Shown here: in pieces, positions 51,169 through 60,011 of the stretch | Layout of the letters: each line of letters starts with the position of its first letter | Position numbering within the stretch: the stretch's first letter is position 1 | Assembly: GCA_001647635.1 (NCBI GenBank) | Contig: CP014761.1 | Span: forward strand, 1,550,001-1,614,000 | Direction: 5' to 3' | Length of the DNA stretch: 64,000 nt | Source: Leifsonia xyli | Lineage (GTDB): Bacteria > Actinomycetota > Actinomycetes > Actinomycetales > Microbacteriaceae | Position numbers and translations under genes: made by a program | Notes under the pieces: generated by a model | Told to the model about the DNA's origin: nothing | What the model saw: the letters and a program-made list of their open reading frames with translations, nothing else | The model's database searches: none

Positions 51169-52084
51169 CCGCGGCGAACCCGTCCCGGACCGCGGCGACC
51201 AGGTGGCGGACGGCCGGCGACGAACGCCCGTCGGCGTCCTCCGGCGGCGCCGTCGCCACGTGGATCGAGCGGACGAACGACGGGTCGTCGATCGGCCGCA
51301 GCACGATGCCCGGGTGCTCCGCCGTCGTCGCCAGCCGGGGGATGATCCCGACCACCATCCGTGCGGCGGTCATCCCGAGGAGGACCTGGAAGTCGTCGGT
51401 CCGGATCGCCACGTCCAGGACCTGCCCCTCCGAAGCGAACGCGTCGGCGAGGACGCGGTCGATCGCGTCCTCCCGCGACGTGGCGCAGACCCAGCGCTCG
51501 TCGTGCAGGGAGAGCAGCGCGGCACGGTCGATCGCCGGGCGGGCGGCAAGAGCATGGCCGGACGGCAGCGCGAGCATCAGGGGATCGCGGTACACCTCGA
51601 TCGCGTGCACGGTCGGGCGGAACGGCAGCTCGTAGCCGGGCACTGTGTAGACGAGCGCGGCGTCGAGCGCGCCGCGGTTGATCCGGTCGACGAGCGCCGG
51701 GACCTCCTCGACCGTCGCGTCGATCCCGATCCCCAGGTCGCCGACCGCGGCCGCGACGAACGGCAGGATGCTGGCGGCAGCGGTCGCGAACGTCCCGAGC
51801 CGCAGACGCACCCGTCCGAGCTCGCTGAACTCGCGCGCATCCCCGATCGCACGTTCGCTGAGCGTCAAGATCTGCTGCGCACGCTCGAGGAGCAGCATGC
51901 CGACCGGGGTCAGCCGGCTGCCACGCGGTGAACGCGTCAGCACCGGCGAACCGACCAGGCGCTCCAGGTTCTTCAGGTGGTAGTCGACCGTCGGCTGACC
52001 CCACCCCAGCCGACGGGCGGCCGCGGTGACCGAGCCCTCGGCGTGCACGGCTTTGAGCGCCTCGAACTGCCTCAGATCTGCCAT
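51143..52084 (-). CDS. LysR-family regulator of the permease-USP-decarboxylase operon
   Basis: A 313-residue LysR regulator. HTH: VHAEGSVTAAARRLGWGQPTVDYHLKNLE. An effector domain follows from about 93 with LRLGTFATAAASILPFV. The pattern with VDYHLKNLE is unusual, the second helix giving more Tyr/His than common. It is divergent from the permease, and a CACATA-N5-TATGTG palindrome lies 50-66 bp from its ATG. The coinducer is probably the transported amino acid or its product. Confidence 0.9.
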   Translation of the reverse strand: MADLRQFEALKAVHAEGSVTAAARRLGWGQPTVDYHLKNLERLVGSPVLTRSPRGSRLTPVGMLLLERAQQILTLSERAIGDAREFSELGRVRLRLGTFATAAASILPFVAAAVGDLGIGIDATVEEVPALVDRINRGALDAALVYTVPGYELPFRPTVHAIEVYRDPLMLALPSGHALAARPAIDRAALLSLHDERWVCATSREDAIDRVLADAFASEGQVLDVAIRTDDFQVLLGMTAARMVVGIIPRLATTAEHPGIVLRPIDDPSFVRSIHVATAPPEDADGRSSPAVRHLVAAVRDGFAAVSGASASL

Positions 52085-52112
52085 GCACGTGCCCTGTCTG
52101 GATGGATGCCGT

Positions 52113-52130
52113 CGCTTCAGCGGCGAAGCG
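52113..52130. repeat. Inverted repeat CGCTTC-N6-GAAGCG
   Basis: CGCTTC (52113-52118) and GAAGCG (52125-52130) are exact complements with a 6-bp spacer, 30-45 bp before the LysR start and just upstream of the CACATA palindrome. It may be a second LysR site or a hairpin in the LysR leader. Short repeats of this size also occur by chance in GC-rich DNA. Confidence 0.35.
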
Positions 52131-52133
52131 AGC

Positions 52134-52150
52134 CACATACACTCTATGTG
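52134..52150. promoter_or_regulatory. LysR-type operator CACATA-N5-TATGTG
   Basis: CACATA (52134-52139) and TATGTG (52145-52150) form a perfect 17-bp inverted repeat with the T-N11-A core of LysR sites. It lies between the LysR gene and the permease gene, about 90 bp before the permease ATG. It is the best candidate for the LysR recognition site. Confidence 0.6.
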
Positions 52151-52241
52151 GGTCGGGCGGACTTTGGGGGTTCTGGTCGGCCGCGCCCACCGCGACGATG
52201 GATGGCGGATCCGATTGCCCCGCCATTCGAAGGAGACTGGT

Positions 52242-53738
52242 ATGCCCACCATCGCCCAGCAACTGCTGCGCAGGAAACCCACGACGCCTCCGGGAGCGGG
52301 TGAGGCCCAGCTCAAGCGGAGCATCGGCCTGTTCTCGCTGACCATGATCGGGGTCGGTGGGACGCTCGGCACCGGGATCTTCTTCATCCTGTCCCAGGCG
52401 GTCCCCGTCGCCGGTCCCGCCGTGATCTGGTCGTTCGTCATCGGCGGCGTCGTCGCCGGCCTGACCGCGCTGTGCTACGCCGAGATGGCGGGCGCCGTCC
52501 CCGTCTCGGGCTCGACCTACTCCTACGCCTACGCGACGCTGGGCGAGGGCACCGCCATGGCGGTCGGAGCCTGCCTGCTGCTGGAGTACGGCGTCTCCAC
52601 GGCCGCCGTCGCCGTCGGATGGTCGCAGTATGTCAACCAGCTCCTGCAGAACCTGTTCGGCTGGCAGCTGCCCGTGCAGCTCTCCCAGGCCCCGGAGCAG
52701 GGCGGCATCGTCAACGTCCCCGCGGTGATCGTCATCGTGCTCTGCTCGCTGCTGCTCCTGCGGGGAGCGCGCGAGTCCACGACGGTCAACAGCATCATGG
52801 TCGTCATCAAGATCGCCGTCGTCGTCTTCTTCTGCGCGGTCGCGTTCACGGGGTGGAACGCCGACCACTTCCACAACTTCGCTCCCGCCGGATTCGCGGG
52901 CATCGTCGGCGGAGCCGGGATCATCTTCTTCTCGTTCGTCGGCCTCGACGCGGTGTCGACGGCCGGCGAGGAGGCCAAGAACCCCAAGCGGAACCTGCCG
53001 CTCGCCATCATCTTCGCTCTGCTGATCATCATCGTGCTCTACGTCGGCACGAGCATCGCCGCCCTCGGCGCGCAGGCGCCCTCGAAGTTCGAGAACCAGG
53101 ATGCGGGACTCGCCGCGATCCTGCAGAACATCGTCGGCGCCAGCTGGCCGGGCACCATCGTCGCGATCGGCGCCATCATCTCCATCTTCTCCGTGACGCT
53201 CGTCGTGCTGTACGGGCAGACGCGCATCCTGTTCGCCATGTCGCGGGACGGGATGATCCCGCCGGTCTTCGCGAAGGTGAACCCGCGGTCGATGACCCCG
53301 GTGCGGAACACCGTCATCGTCATGATCGCCACGAGCATCCTCGCTGCCGTCATCCCGATCGACTTCCTGGCCGAGATGACGAGCATCGGAACGCTCGTGG
53401 CCTTCCTCGTCGTGTCGCTCGGCGTGATCATCCTGCGGGTGCGCGAGCCGGAGCTGGAGCGCGGCTTCCGCCTCCCGTTCGGCTGGACCATCCCCATCCT
53501 GTCGATCGCGGGCTGCATCGCGATCATCACGCAGCTGCGCCTCATCACGATCGTCGTCTTCCTGATCTGGACCGCCGCGTTCCTCGTCTTCTACTGGTTC
53601 TACGGCCGGAAGCACTCGGCGCTGCAGACGGGACAGCCGGTCGCCGGCGGCGACGCGCCGTACACGAGCAACTTCGCGCAGCCCAGCAAGAGCGAGATCC
53701 GCGAGGCGGCGGCGCGCCGGAAGGCCGGCCGGAGATGA
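52242..53738 (+). CDS. APC-family amino acid permease
   Basis: A 498-residue, 12-helix amino acid/polyamine/organocation transporter. MIGVGGTLGTGIFFIL is the consensus helix-1 motif and FFSFVGLDAVSTAGEEAKNPKRNLP the helix-6 region with the substrate-binding core. The C-terminal tail is polar (GGDAPYTSNFAQPSKSE). With a decarboxylase three genes on, an amino acid/amine exchange (substrate in, product out) is possible. ATG 52242 has CGAAGGAG upstream. The stop overlaps the USP start. Confidence 0.93.
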   Translation: MPTIAQQLLRRKPTTPPGAGEAQLKRSIGLFSLTMIGVGGTLGTGIFFILSQAVPVAGPAVIWSFVIGGVVAGLTALCYAEMAGAVPVSGSTYSYAYATLGEGTAMAVGACLLLEYGVSTAAVAVGWSQYVNQLLQNLFGWQLPVQLSQAPEQGGIVNVPAVIVIVLCSLLLLRGARESTTVNSIMVVIKIAVVVFFCAVAFTGWNADHFHNFAPAGFAGIVGGAGIIFFSFVGLDAVSTAGEEAKNPKRNLPLAIIFALLIIIVLYVGTSIAALGAQAPSKFENQDAGLAAILQNIVGASWPGTIVAIGAIISIFSVTLVVLYGQTRILFAMSRDGMIPPVFAKVNPRSMTPVRNTVIVMIATSILAAVIPIDFLAEMTSIGTLVAFLVVSLGVIILRVREPELERGFRLPFGWTIPILSIAGCIAIITQLRLITIVVFLIWTAAFLVFYWFYGRKHSALQTGQPVAGGDAPYTSNFAQPSKSEIREAAARRKAGRR

Positions 53739-54625
53739 GGATCGTCGTCGGGGTCGACCCCGCCCACCGCTCGGCGTCGGCGCTGCACCTCGCCGCGATG
53801 CTCGCCCGCTCCTCCGGCGCGGACCTCATCGTGGCCGCCGTCGTCCCGCCCGCGTGGCCCTCGACGGCCGGAGGAGCGGATGCGGAGTGGCGCGGCTACA
53901 CGAAGGAGAACGCCGACGGCGCGCTCGACCATGCCGCCGCCGTCCTCGGAGGCTCGACGGCCGCGGAATACGTGCTGCACGAAGCCCCGTCGGCTCGGCG
54001 CGGCCTCGTGGAGCTCGCCGAGCAGCGGGAGGCGTCCCTCATCGTCGTCGGCTCCGGAGCCGCAGGGCACCCGGGTCGCATCGCCCTCGGCGCCGAGAGC
54101 GACACCCTCCTGCACGCCTCTCCCGTTCCGGTCGCCCTCGCCCCGCGCGGGTACCGCGCCGCGGAGGACGCCCGCGTGAGCCGGGTCACGGCCGCCTACC
54201 GGGGCACGGGCGCCTCAGCGGCGCTGGTGCTGGGCGCCGCGGGCGTCGCGGCGGCGGTCGGTGCCGAGCTGCGCGTCGCCTCCTTCGCCGTCGTGCCGCG
54301 CGATTCCGGGACGTCGGGCGCCGGGCTCGACGCCGAGCAGCCGATCACGGACACCTGGGCGGCCGACATCGAACGCCACGCGGAGGCGGTGGTGCGCCAG
54401 GTCGAGGAGCTGCCGGACGCTCCGACCATCTCCGGTATCGCCGTCGGCACCGGTGAGTCGTGGGAGGCGGCCATCGAGGACATCGGCTGGGAGCCGGGCG
54501 AGGTGCTGGTGGTCGGCTCGAGCACGCTCGGCCCCCTCGCTCGTGTCTTCCTCGGCTCGCACGCCGCCAAGATCGTCCGCCACTCCCCCGTGCCGGTCGT
54601 CGTCGTCCCGCACGGAAGAGAGTAG
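53735..54625 (+). CDS. Tandem universal stress protein (two UspA domains)
   Basis: A 296-residue protein of two USP domains in a row. The first begins RIVVGVDPAHRSASALHLA, the second near VSRVTAAYRGTGASAAL. The first carries the nucleotide-type motif GSGAAGHPGRIALGAESD; the second GSSTLGPLARVFLGSHAAKIVRHSPVPVVVV (shortened here) with an intact GxxxG-like loop. It probably binds ATP or a nucleotide and adjusts the permease or the stress state. ATGA overlap with the permease and a 2-bp gap to the decarboxylase make a compact operon. Confidence 0.9.
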   Translation: MRIVVGVDPAHRSASALHLAAMLARSSGADLIVAAVVPPAWPSTAGGADAEWRGYTKENADGALDHAAAVLGGSTAAEYVLHEAPSARRGLVELAEQREASLIVVGSGAAGHPGRIALGAESDTLLHASPVPVALAPRGYRAAEDARVSRVTAAYRGTGASAALVLGAAGVAAAVGAELRVASFAVVPRDSGTSGAGLDAEQPITDTWAADIERHAEAVVRQVEELPDAPTISGIAVGTGESWEAAIEDIGWEPGEVLVVGSSTLGPLARVFLGSHAAKIVRHSPVPVVVVPHGRE

Positions 54626-54627
54626 CC

Positions 54628-55887
54628 ATGCCCCATCCCCTTCTCGACCTCTTCCCCGCCGGGGCCGCCGTCGACTCAGACGGCACGCTCGTGATCGCCG
54701 GGTGCCGGGTCGACGACCTCGCGAAGGAGTTCGGCACGCCCGCGATCGTCGTCGACGAGGGCGCCCTGCGGGCGAGAGCGCGCGAGTACCGCGACGCCCT
54801 CACCTCGCGCCGGCCGAACGCGCGCGTCGTCTTCGCGTCGAAGGCGTTCCCGGCGACCGCGGTTCAGCGAGTCATGGTGGAGGAGGGGCTCGGCCTGGAC
54901 GTCGCCGGCGGCGGCGAGATCCTCAGCGCCCTGCGCGCGGGCGTGGATCCCGCACTCGTTGTCATGCACGGCAACGCCAAGACCACGGAGGAGCTGCGGA
55001 TCGCGGTCGAGGCCGGTGTCGGGCTCGTCGTCGTGGACAACGAAGACGACGTGGATCGGTTGGAGCAGCTGGTCGCGCCCGGCAGCATCCAGGGCGTGCT
55101 CGTGCGCGTCATCCCCGGGGTGGTCTCCTCGACGCACCCGCACGTGCAGACCGGGCAGGTGGGCTCCAAGTTCGGGCTGACCCCCCAGGCTGCGCGGCAC
55201 GTCATCGAGCGAATCGAGGCGAGCCCGCTCCTCGACCTGCGCGGGCTGCACGCCCACGTCGGTTCGCAGGTCATGGACCCGTCGGAGCTGGCCGCGGCCG
55301 TCGCTCCGCTCGCCGCACTCGGCGCCTTCCCGGTCTACGACCTCGGCGGCGGCCTCGGCGCCCGCTACACGCTCGAGGACCGCCCCGCCTCCGTGGACAG
55401 CTACGTCGAGGCGCTGCTGGCCGCGGCGGACGAGCACCTGCCCGCCGAGGCGGAGCTCATCATCGAGCCCGGCCGCAGCATGGTGAACGCCTCCGCCTTC
55501 ACCCTGTACACGGTCACCACCGTGAAGCGCGACGCCCGGAACTTCGTCGCCGTCGACGGCGGCATGGGCGACAACCTCGAGGCCGCCCTCTTCCAGCAGC
55601 GTTACGAGGCCGTCCTCGCCGGCCGCCTCCACGACGCGGACACCGAGGACGTCGTGGTGGTCGGCCGTCACTGCGAGTCCGGCGACGTGCTCATCGATCC
55701 GCTGCGGCTGCCCGCCGCGCGGGTCGGCGACCTCCTGGCCGTCCCCGCTACGGGTGCGTACACGCACACCATGGCGAACAACTACAACGGCTACCGCCGA
55801 CCGCCGGTCGTCTTCGTGCGCGACGGCGAGGCCAGGGCCGTGATCCGCCGCGAGACGTGGGCGGACCTGTTCGCGCGGGATGTCTGA
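54628..55887 (+). CDS. Fold-type III PLP decarboxylase, diaminopimelate/ornithine decarboxylase-like
   Basis: A 419-residue enzyme of the LysA/ODC family. The PLP lysine is Lys72 in FASKAFP; HAHVGSQ is the barrel His motif, EPGRSMV the phosphate-binding Gly/Arg, and HCESGDVL the second-subunit motif with catalytic Cys and Asp. The family decarboxylates meso-DAP, ornithine, arginine or lysine. As it sits with a permease and not lysine-pathway genes, a catabolic or acid-stress role is plausible. DAP decarboxylase remains the default prediction. Confidence 0.9.
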   Translation: MPHPLLDLFPAGAAVDSDGTLVIAGCRVDDLAKEFGTPAIVVDEGALRARAREYRDALTSRRPNARVVFASKAFPATAVQRVMVEEGLGLDVAGGGEILSALRAGVDPALVVMHGNAKTTEELRIAVEAGVGLVVVDNEDDVDRLEQLVAPGSIQGVLVRVIPGVVSSTHPHVQTGQVGSKFGLTPQAARHVIERIEASPLLDLRGLHAHVGSQVMDPSELAAAVAPLAALGAFPVYDLGGGLGARYTLEDRPASVDSYVEALLAAADEHLPAEAELIIEPGRSMVNASAFTLYTVTTVKRDARNFVAVDGGMGDNLEAALFQQRYEAVLAGRLHDADTEDVVVVGRHCESGDVLIDPLRLPAARVGDLLAVPATGAYTHTMANNYNGYRRPPVVFVRDGEARAVIRRETWADLFARDV

Positions 55888-55940
55888 GTCGCTCCCGCAC
55901 GATACGCTCACGCCATGGCACATCTTGATGCCGCACGGGC

Positions 55941-56435
55941 ATGACGCGATTTCGGGGTGGCGCACCCCTGGCGACGGGCCTGCTCGCCGTTACCCTGCTC
56001 GCCGGCTGCACTCCGTTGTATACGGCCTGCTCGATGCCCGACATCCGACCCCCTCACATCGCCGCCGACGCCACCATCTGGCTCCGTCTGCATCCGGGCG
56101 GCACCGTTCACGCCTGCTTTGAAGGCGCCTGCGACCGCGAGAACGGAACGGAGCCGTCCTTCGAGGTCGTCGTCCCGAACACCGTGGACCTCACGAAGAA
56201 GCACGACCTCGTGGTCTCGCTGCACGACCAGGCGGCCACCACGACCGCCGCCGCGTCGATGGCGCTGGTGCTCATCCCGCGCCAGACGGGAGGCCCGTGT
56301 CCGATGCCCGATCAGTGGAGCCGCCAGGTCGCGATCGGGACGGACGGGCGGATACAGGTCGGCGGGGCCGACGACGGGCGCATCATCGTCCCGACCCCGG
56401 CCGAGCCATCCCCCGACGCAGGCTCAGGCTCGTGA
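55941..56435 (+). CDS. Lipoprotein of unknown function
   Basis: A 164-residue lipoprotein with a short signal and lipobox LLAGC. The mature part has five cysteines (CTPLYTACSMPD and HACFEGACDR) likely to form disulfides, and a beta-rich region with MALVLIPRQTGGPCPMP. No enzyme motif is seen. A transcript on the opposite strand may overlap its 3' end by about 124 bp. Function unknown. Confidence 0.75.
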   Translation: MTRFRGGAPLATGLLAVTLLAGCTPLYTACSMPDIRPPHIAADATIWLRLHPGGTVHACFEGACDRENGTEPSFEVVVPNTVDLTKKHDLVVSLHDQAATTTAAASMALVLIPRQTGGPCPMPDQWSRQVAIGTDGRIQVGGADDGRIIVPTPAEPSPDAGSGS

Positions 56436-57040
56436 GCGAGGCCGCGCCCGAGAACGATGCGAGCAGTGGCAGGACCCACCCTTTCGGTGTGGGCGGGCAG
56501 CTGGACGCCGACTTCGACGATCGCGTCGTCACCGTCGACGCGTCGAGCTTCCCCGTAGCGCTCCACGTCCTCGCAATAGAGCGGAACGTCTGCGCTCCGA
56601 TAGATGGAGATGCGCAGCGAATCCCCGGATCGGAGCGCCTCGTCCGGTACCGGTGATCCGTCATCCTCATGGCCGGCGGGAGAGAGGTCGTAGCCCTGGG
56701 CGGACGCCGTCTGCTTCAGGGTCTCGGAGATTCGGCCCGCGTGGGGCACCACGTAGTACGCCATCGACCACGGGGTCAGGTTGTCGGGGCCGTAGCCTGC
56801 ATCCCCGTTGCCGCAGAGCCTCGTGCCGCCCTCTTTCTCCAGGGCGACTTCGAAAGGCTTGATCTTCTTCTCCGCTTCGTTCGTCGCGAAGGGGTGGAGC
56901 GCACCGACGATGACCACCACGGTGTAGCCGGCGACAGCACAGAAGCTGAGAACCGGAACCGCGACGACGACGATCATCGCGATCGCCAGCAACCGCTTCC
57001 ATCCGCCGGCCGCGTCGCTTGGCCCCCGCTGTGCCCCCAC
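56312..57040 (-). CDS. Membrane-anchored hypothetical protein
   Basis: A protein of about 242 residues from GTG 57040, with one transmembrane helix near residues 15-40 (LAIAMIVVVAVPVLSFCAVAG) and an outer domain with CGNGDAGYGPDNLTPWSMAYYVVPHAG. No ribosome site is obvious, so the start is uncertain. The 3' part overlaps the opposite lipoprotein gene by 124 bp, unusually far; a further missing base may have moved the stop. Function unknown. Confidence 0.5.
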   Translation of the reverse strand: MGAQRGPSDAAGGWKRLLAIAMIVVVAVPVLSFCAVAGYTVVVIVGALHPFATNEAEKKIKPFEVALEKEGGTRLCGNGDAGYGPDNLTPWSMAYYVVPHAGRISETLKQTASAQGYDLSPAGHEDDGSPVPDEALRSGDSLRISIYRSADVPLYCEDVERYGEARRVDGDDAIVEVGVQLPAHTERVGPATARIVLGRGLAHEPEPASGDGSAGVGTMMRPSSAPPTCIRPSVPIATWRLH

Positions 57041-57117
57041 GTCTGGAGCGTATGGGAGATCGGGACCAGCGAGACATCCCCCGTCCGGGAGCCGAACGGC
57101 GGCCGCACGTCGCGCCT

Positions 57118-57783
57118 TCAGTCGACGCGGACTCCGTCGTCGCGACGGCCCTCGCCGCGCTGCTGAGCGCGAGCGCGCTTCCGCCGGCGGAGTGCGCTGA
57201 TCACGATCGGGGCGAGCGAGACCACGATGACGACGATCATGAGCACGTCGATGTTGTTCGCGATGAACGGGATCCCGCCGAGCAGGACGCCGAGGACGAC
57301 CATCACGACGACCCAGCTGATTCCGCCCAGGGCGTTCCACAGCAGGAACCGGCGGTAGCGCATGTTCGCGATGCCGGCCGACAGCGGGACGTAGGTGCGG
57401 ACGAAGGGGACGAATCGGCCCAGAACGAGCGACGGCCCGCCGTACTTCGCGAAGAAGGCCTCAGCCGCCTCCAGCCGTTCCGTCTTCAGGACCCGAGCAT
57501 CCGGCTTGAACAGGCCCCGCCCGAAGCGCTTGCCGATCCAGTAGCCGGCCTGGTCGCCGAGGAAGGCGGCGACGATCGCGACGACGGCGATCTGCCAGAT
57601 CTCAATGCCGAGCTTCGGGGCGAGGATCGCCGCTGTGATGAGCAGCGAGTCGCCCGGCAGGAACGGGAAGAGGACGCCCGATTCGATGAACACGATAACG
57701 GCGATGCCGAGAAGCACCCACGGTCCGAAGGCGTGCAGCCAGGTCGACGCGTCGAGCAGCGGTATGGATGCGTGCGAGATCAT
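57118..57783 (-). CDS. DedA-family membrane protein
   Basis: A 221-residue DedA protein. FIESGVLFPFLPGDSLL contains the conserved Glu and the FxxLPG(D)S motif, and GRFVPFVRTYVPLSAG the conserved arginine/proline motif required for activity. DedA proteins act as lipid scramblases or in drug and pH tolerance. Helices form the usual re-entrant pair of the family. It is monocistronic and faces the ABC operon, with a strong hairpin after the solute-binding gene. Confidence 0.92.
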   Translation of the reverse strand: MISHASIPLLDASTWLHAFGPWVLLGIAVIVFIESGVLFPFLPGDSLLITAAILAPKLGIEIWQIAVVAIVAAFLGDQAGYWIGKRFGRGLFKPDARVLKTERLEAAEAFFAKYGGPSLVLGRFVPFVRTYVPLSAGIANMRYRRFLLWNALGGISWVVVMVVLGVLLGGIPFIANNIDVLMIVVIVVSLAPIVISALRRRKRARAQQRGEGRRDDGVRVD

Positions 57784-57892
57784 CGGTCCTCCCGGGTGCC
57801 GGTCGTCAGTTCAGCGACGTGTACTCCCCCAGCGTCGCGAACCACTCCCCAGAAGCCTCTAAGAGAGGACGCCGAACGCATCCTCCCCCTGA

Positions 57893-57938
57893 GGAGAACC
57901 GGCCCGCTGTGGATGGAGGGGAAGCGGGCCGGCTCTCC
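57893..57938. terminator. Long hairpin terminator of the ABC operon
   Basis: GGAGAACCGGCCCGC (57893-57907) pairs with GCGGGCCGGCTCTCC (57924-57938) with one mismatch over 15 bp; the loop is 16 nt. It lies 11 bp after the stop of the solute-binding gene, which is transcribed leftward. It ends the ABC operon and shields the DedA gene. Confidence 0.85.
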
Positions 57939-57948
57939 TGGCTCAGAG

Positions 57949-59043
57949 TCAGCCGTCGGCGCCGGCCGGCTTGGTGGTGGGGGTGAAACCTTCGAGCTTG
58001 TTCGCCGCGTCGGCGTACTTGTTGGTGAAGGTGTCCTGGTACGTCACCTTGGAGGTGTCGACGCCGATGGTCTTCTCCATGTCGAAGATGACTTTCGGGC
58101 CGCCGGCGGGCATGATGCCGTCCGGCAGGAACTGGCCCTTGTCGGTGGCGAGACCGTCGATGTACTGCTGCTTGGTGATCGTGGCGTTCTGCACGAAGTC
58201 CTGCGGCAGCTTGTTCGCGATGTCGGCGGCGCTGTGGGAAGAGATCCAGTGCATGGTGGCGACGAGGGCGTCGACGACCTTCTGGGCCGCATCCTCGTGG
58301 CTCTTCACCCAGCTCTCGTTCGCGAGCAGGCCCGCTGCGGGCCAGTCGCCGCCGAGCGCCTTCGTCGCACCCTTGGTGGTCGCGAGGTCGACGCCGGTGA
58401 CCGCCAGCTTCTGACTGGTCAGCGCGCCGACGGTCGGCTGTGTGGTCATCACGCAGTCCGCGCTGCCGCGCTGGATGGCCGCGATGGCCGTCGACCCGGC
58501 GTGTACTGCGATCGTGTTGTACTGCTTCTTGTCCACGCCGGCCTTGGCCGCGAGGAACTGGGTCAGCTCGTCGGTGCCGGAGCCGAGGTCGGTGACGCCC
58601 ATGTTCTTGCCCTTGAAGTCGGCGGCGGAGCTCACTCCGGCCTTGGGGCTGCACATGACCCGCTCACCCGGGGCGCCGGAGAGCTGGACGAGGTTGATGA
58701 CCTTCTTGCCCTTGGACTGGAAGTCGACGGTGTGGATGTACCAGGCGCCCGCCATGTCGACCTGCCCGGAGGCCATCGCCTCCTCGGCGCCGACGCCGCC
58801 GTTCTGCTCGGTGGAGAGCTCCATGTTGACGCCGTACTTCTTGTAGTAGCCGAGGCTCTGCGCCAGCTGGTAGGGCAGGTAGATCTGCTTGTCGATGCCG
58901 CCGACCATCATCTTGACGGTCGGCATCGAGGCGCTGTCCGAGCTGGAACCGGACGAGGCGCCTCCGGCGCCGGAGCTGCAGGCGGCGAGTCCCAGCGCGA
59001 CGACTCCCGCCGCCGCGATGACACCGATGGTGCGCTTCTTCAT
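57949..59043 (-). CDS. ABC transporter solute-binding lipoprotein, NMT1/SsuA type
   Basis: A 364-residue periplasmic-type binding lipoprotein with lipobox LAAC. The core is two-lobed NMT1/SsuA: YLPYQLAQSLGYYKKYGVNME, GAWYIHTVDFQSKGKK and AVHAGSTAIAAIQRGSADC. Such proteins bind sulfonates, taurine, nitrate, thiamine precursors or aromatic acids; this one cannot be assigned. It is the last gene of the ATPase-permease-binding protein set, 62 bp after the permease. ATG 59043. Confidence 0.92.
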   Translation of the reverse strand: MKKRTIGVIAAAGVVALGLAACSSGAGGASSGSSSDSASMPTVKMMVGGIDKQIYLPYQLAQSLGYYKKYGVNMELSTEQNGGVGAEEAMASGQVDMAGAWYIHTVDFQSKGKKVINLVQLSGAPGERVMCSPKAGVSSAADFKGKNMGVTDLGSGTDELTQFLAAKAGVDKKQYNTIAVHAGSTAIAAIQRGSADCVMTTQPTVGALTSQKLAVTGVDLATTKGATKALGGDWPAAGLLANESWVKSHEDAAQKVVDALVATMHWISSHSAADIANKLPQDFVQNATITKQQYIDGLATDKGQFLPDGIMPAGGPKVIFDMEKTIGVDTSKVTYQDTFTNKYADAANKLEGFTPTTKPAGADG

Positions 59044-59105
59044 GTGGATGTTCCTTTCGTGGTGCCGGCGTGCCGGCGGTCTGCGTCGTTGCAGGGTCGT
59101 GGGTT

Positions 59106-60011
59106 CTAGATGGCCTGGGCCGACTCCGAGCGGCTCGGCGGCCGCCACTTCAGCAGCGCCTTCTCCAGGAGGGTGATGAGGTACTCGGCGATCAGCGTGA
59201 CGACGGCGACGATCACCATGCAGGCGAAGACGGTGTTCGGGTCGAAGTTGCCTTGCGACTGGCTGATGATCAGCCCGATGCCGTGCTGGGCTCCGAGCAC
59301 CTCTGCCACGAGCGCTCCGATGATGGCGAAGCCGAACGCGGTGTGGAGGCTCGCGATGATCCAGGTCATGGCCGACGGGATGGTGACGTGCCGGGCGACC
59401 TGGAACGGGGAGGCGCCGAGCACTCGGACATTGGCGACCAGGTTCTGGTCGACCTCTCGGACGCCCTGGAAGGCGTTGAAGAAGACGACGAAGAACACCA
59501 GCACCGCGGCCAGCAGCACCTTCGGGAAGACCCCGAGCCCGAAGGCGACGATGAAGATCGAGCCGAGGACGATGCGAGGGATGGAGTTGACGATCTTGAT
59601 GTAGGGACCGAACACGGACGCGAGGTAGCGGTTCGAGCCGAACAGGATGCCGATGACCACGCCTGCGACGGTGCCGAGGAGGAAGCCGAGGAACGCCTCC
59701 TGCACGGTGATCCACAGGTTCTCCCAGATGGTGCCGAACGCGGTGCCCTGGGTGAACAGCCGGACCAGGCTGTCCCAGATGCCGGACGGCTGTCCGTAGA
59801 AGAACTTGTCGACCCAGCCGGCCGCGGTGAACCACTGCCACCCGCCGATGACGAACACGGCGACGCCGATGCGTCCGACCCACACCCAGGTGGTGCGGCT
59901 GCGGCGAGCGCGCCGCCCGGCGAGCTGGAGTTCGGTCTCCCGTTGCTGCGCCGCGGCCGGGTCGGCGCCGATGGTCGTGGTGGTTCTGGATGTGCTGGTC
60001 ATGGTGCTCAC
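59106..60011 (-). CDS. ABC transporter permease, SsuC/TauC type
   Basis: A 301-residue permease with a Thr/Ser-rich cytosolic start and about six helices. The EAA loop with the conserved Gly is in LGASPFQVARHVTIPSAMTWI. It forms the homodimeric channel for the binding protein. GTG 60011 overlaps the ATPase stop (GTGA on this strand), so coupled translation is likely; ATG 60002 is the alternative. The specificity follows the binding protein. Confidence 0.93.
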   Translation of the reverse strand: MSTMTSTSRTTTTIGADPAAAQQRETELQLAGRRARRSRTTWVWVGRIGVAVFVIGGWQWFTAAGWVDKFFYGQPSGIWDSLVRLFTQGTAFGTIWENLWITVQEAFLGFLLGTVAGVVIGILFGSNRYLASVFGPYIKIVNSIPRIVLGSIFIVAFGLGVFPKVLLAAVLVFFVVFFNAFQGVREVDQNLVANVRVLGASPFQVARHVTIPSAMTWIIASLHTAFGFAIIGALVAEVLGAQHGIGLIISQSQGNFDPNTVFACMVIVAVVTLIAEYLITLLEKALLKWRPPSRSESAQAI

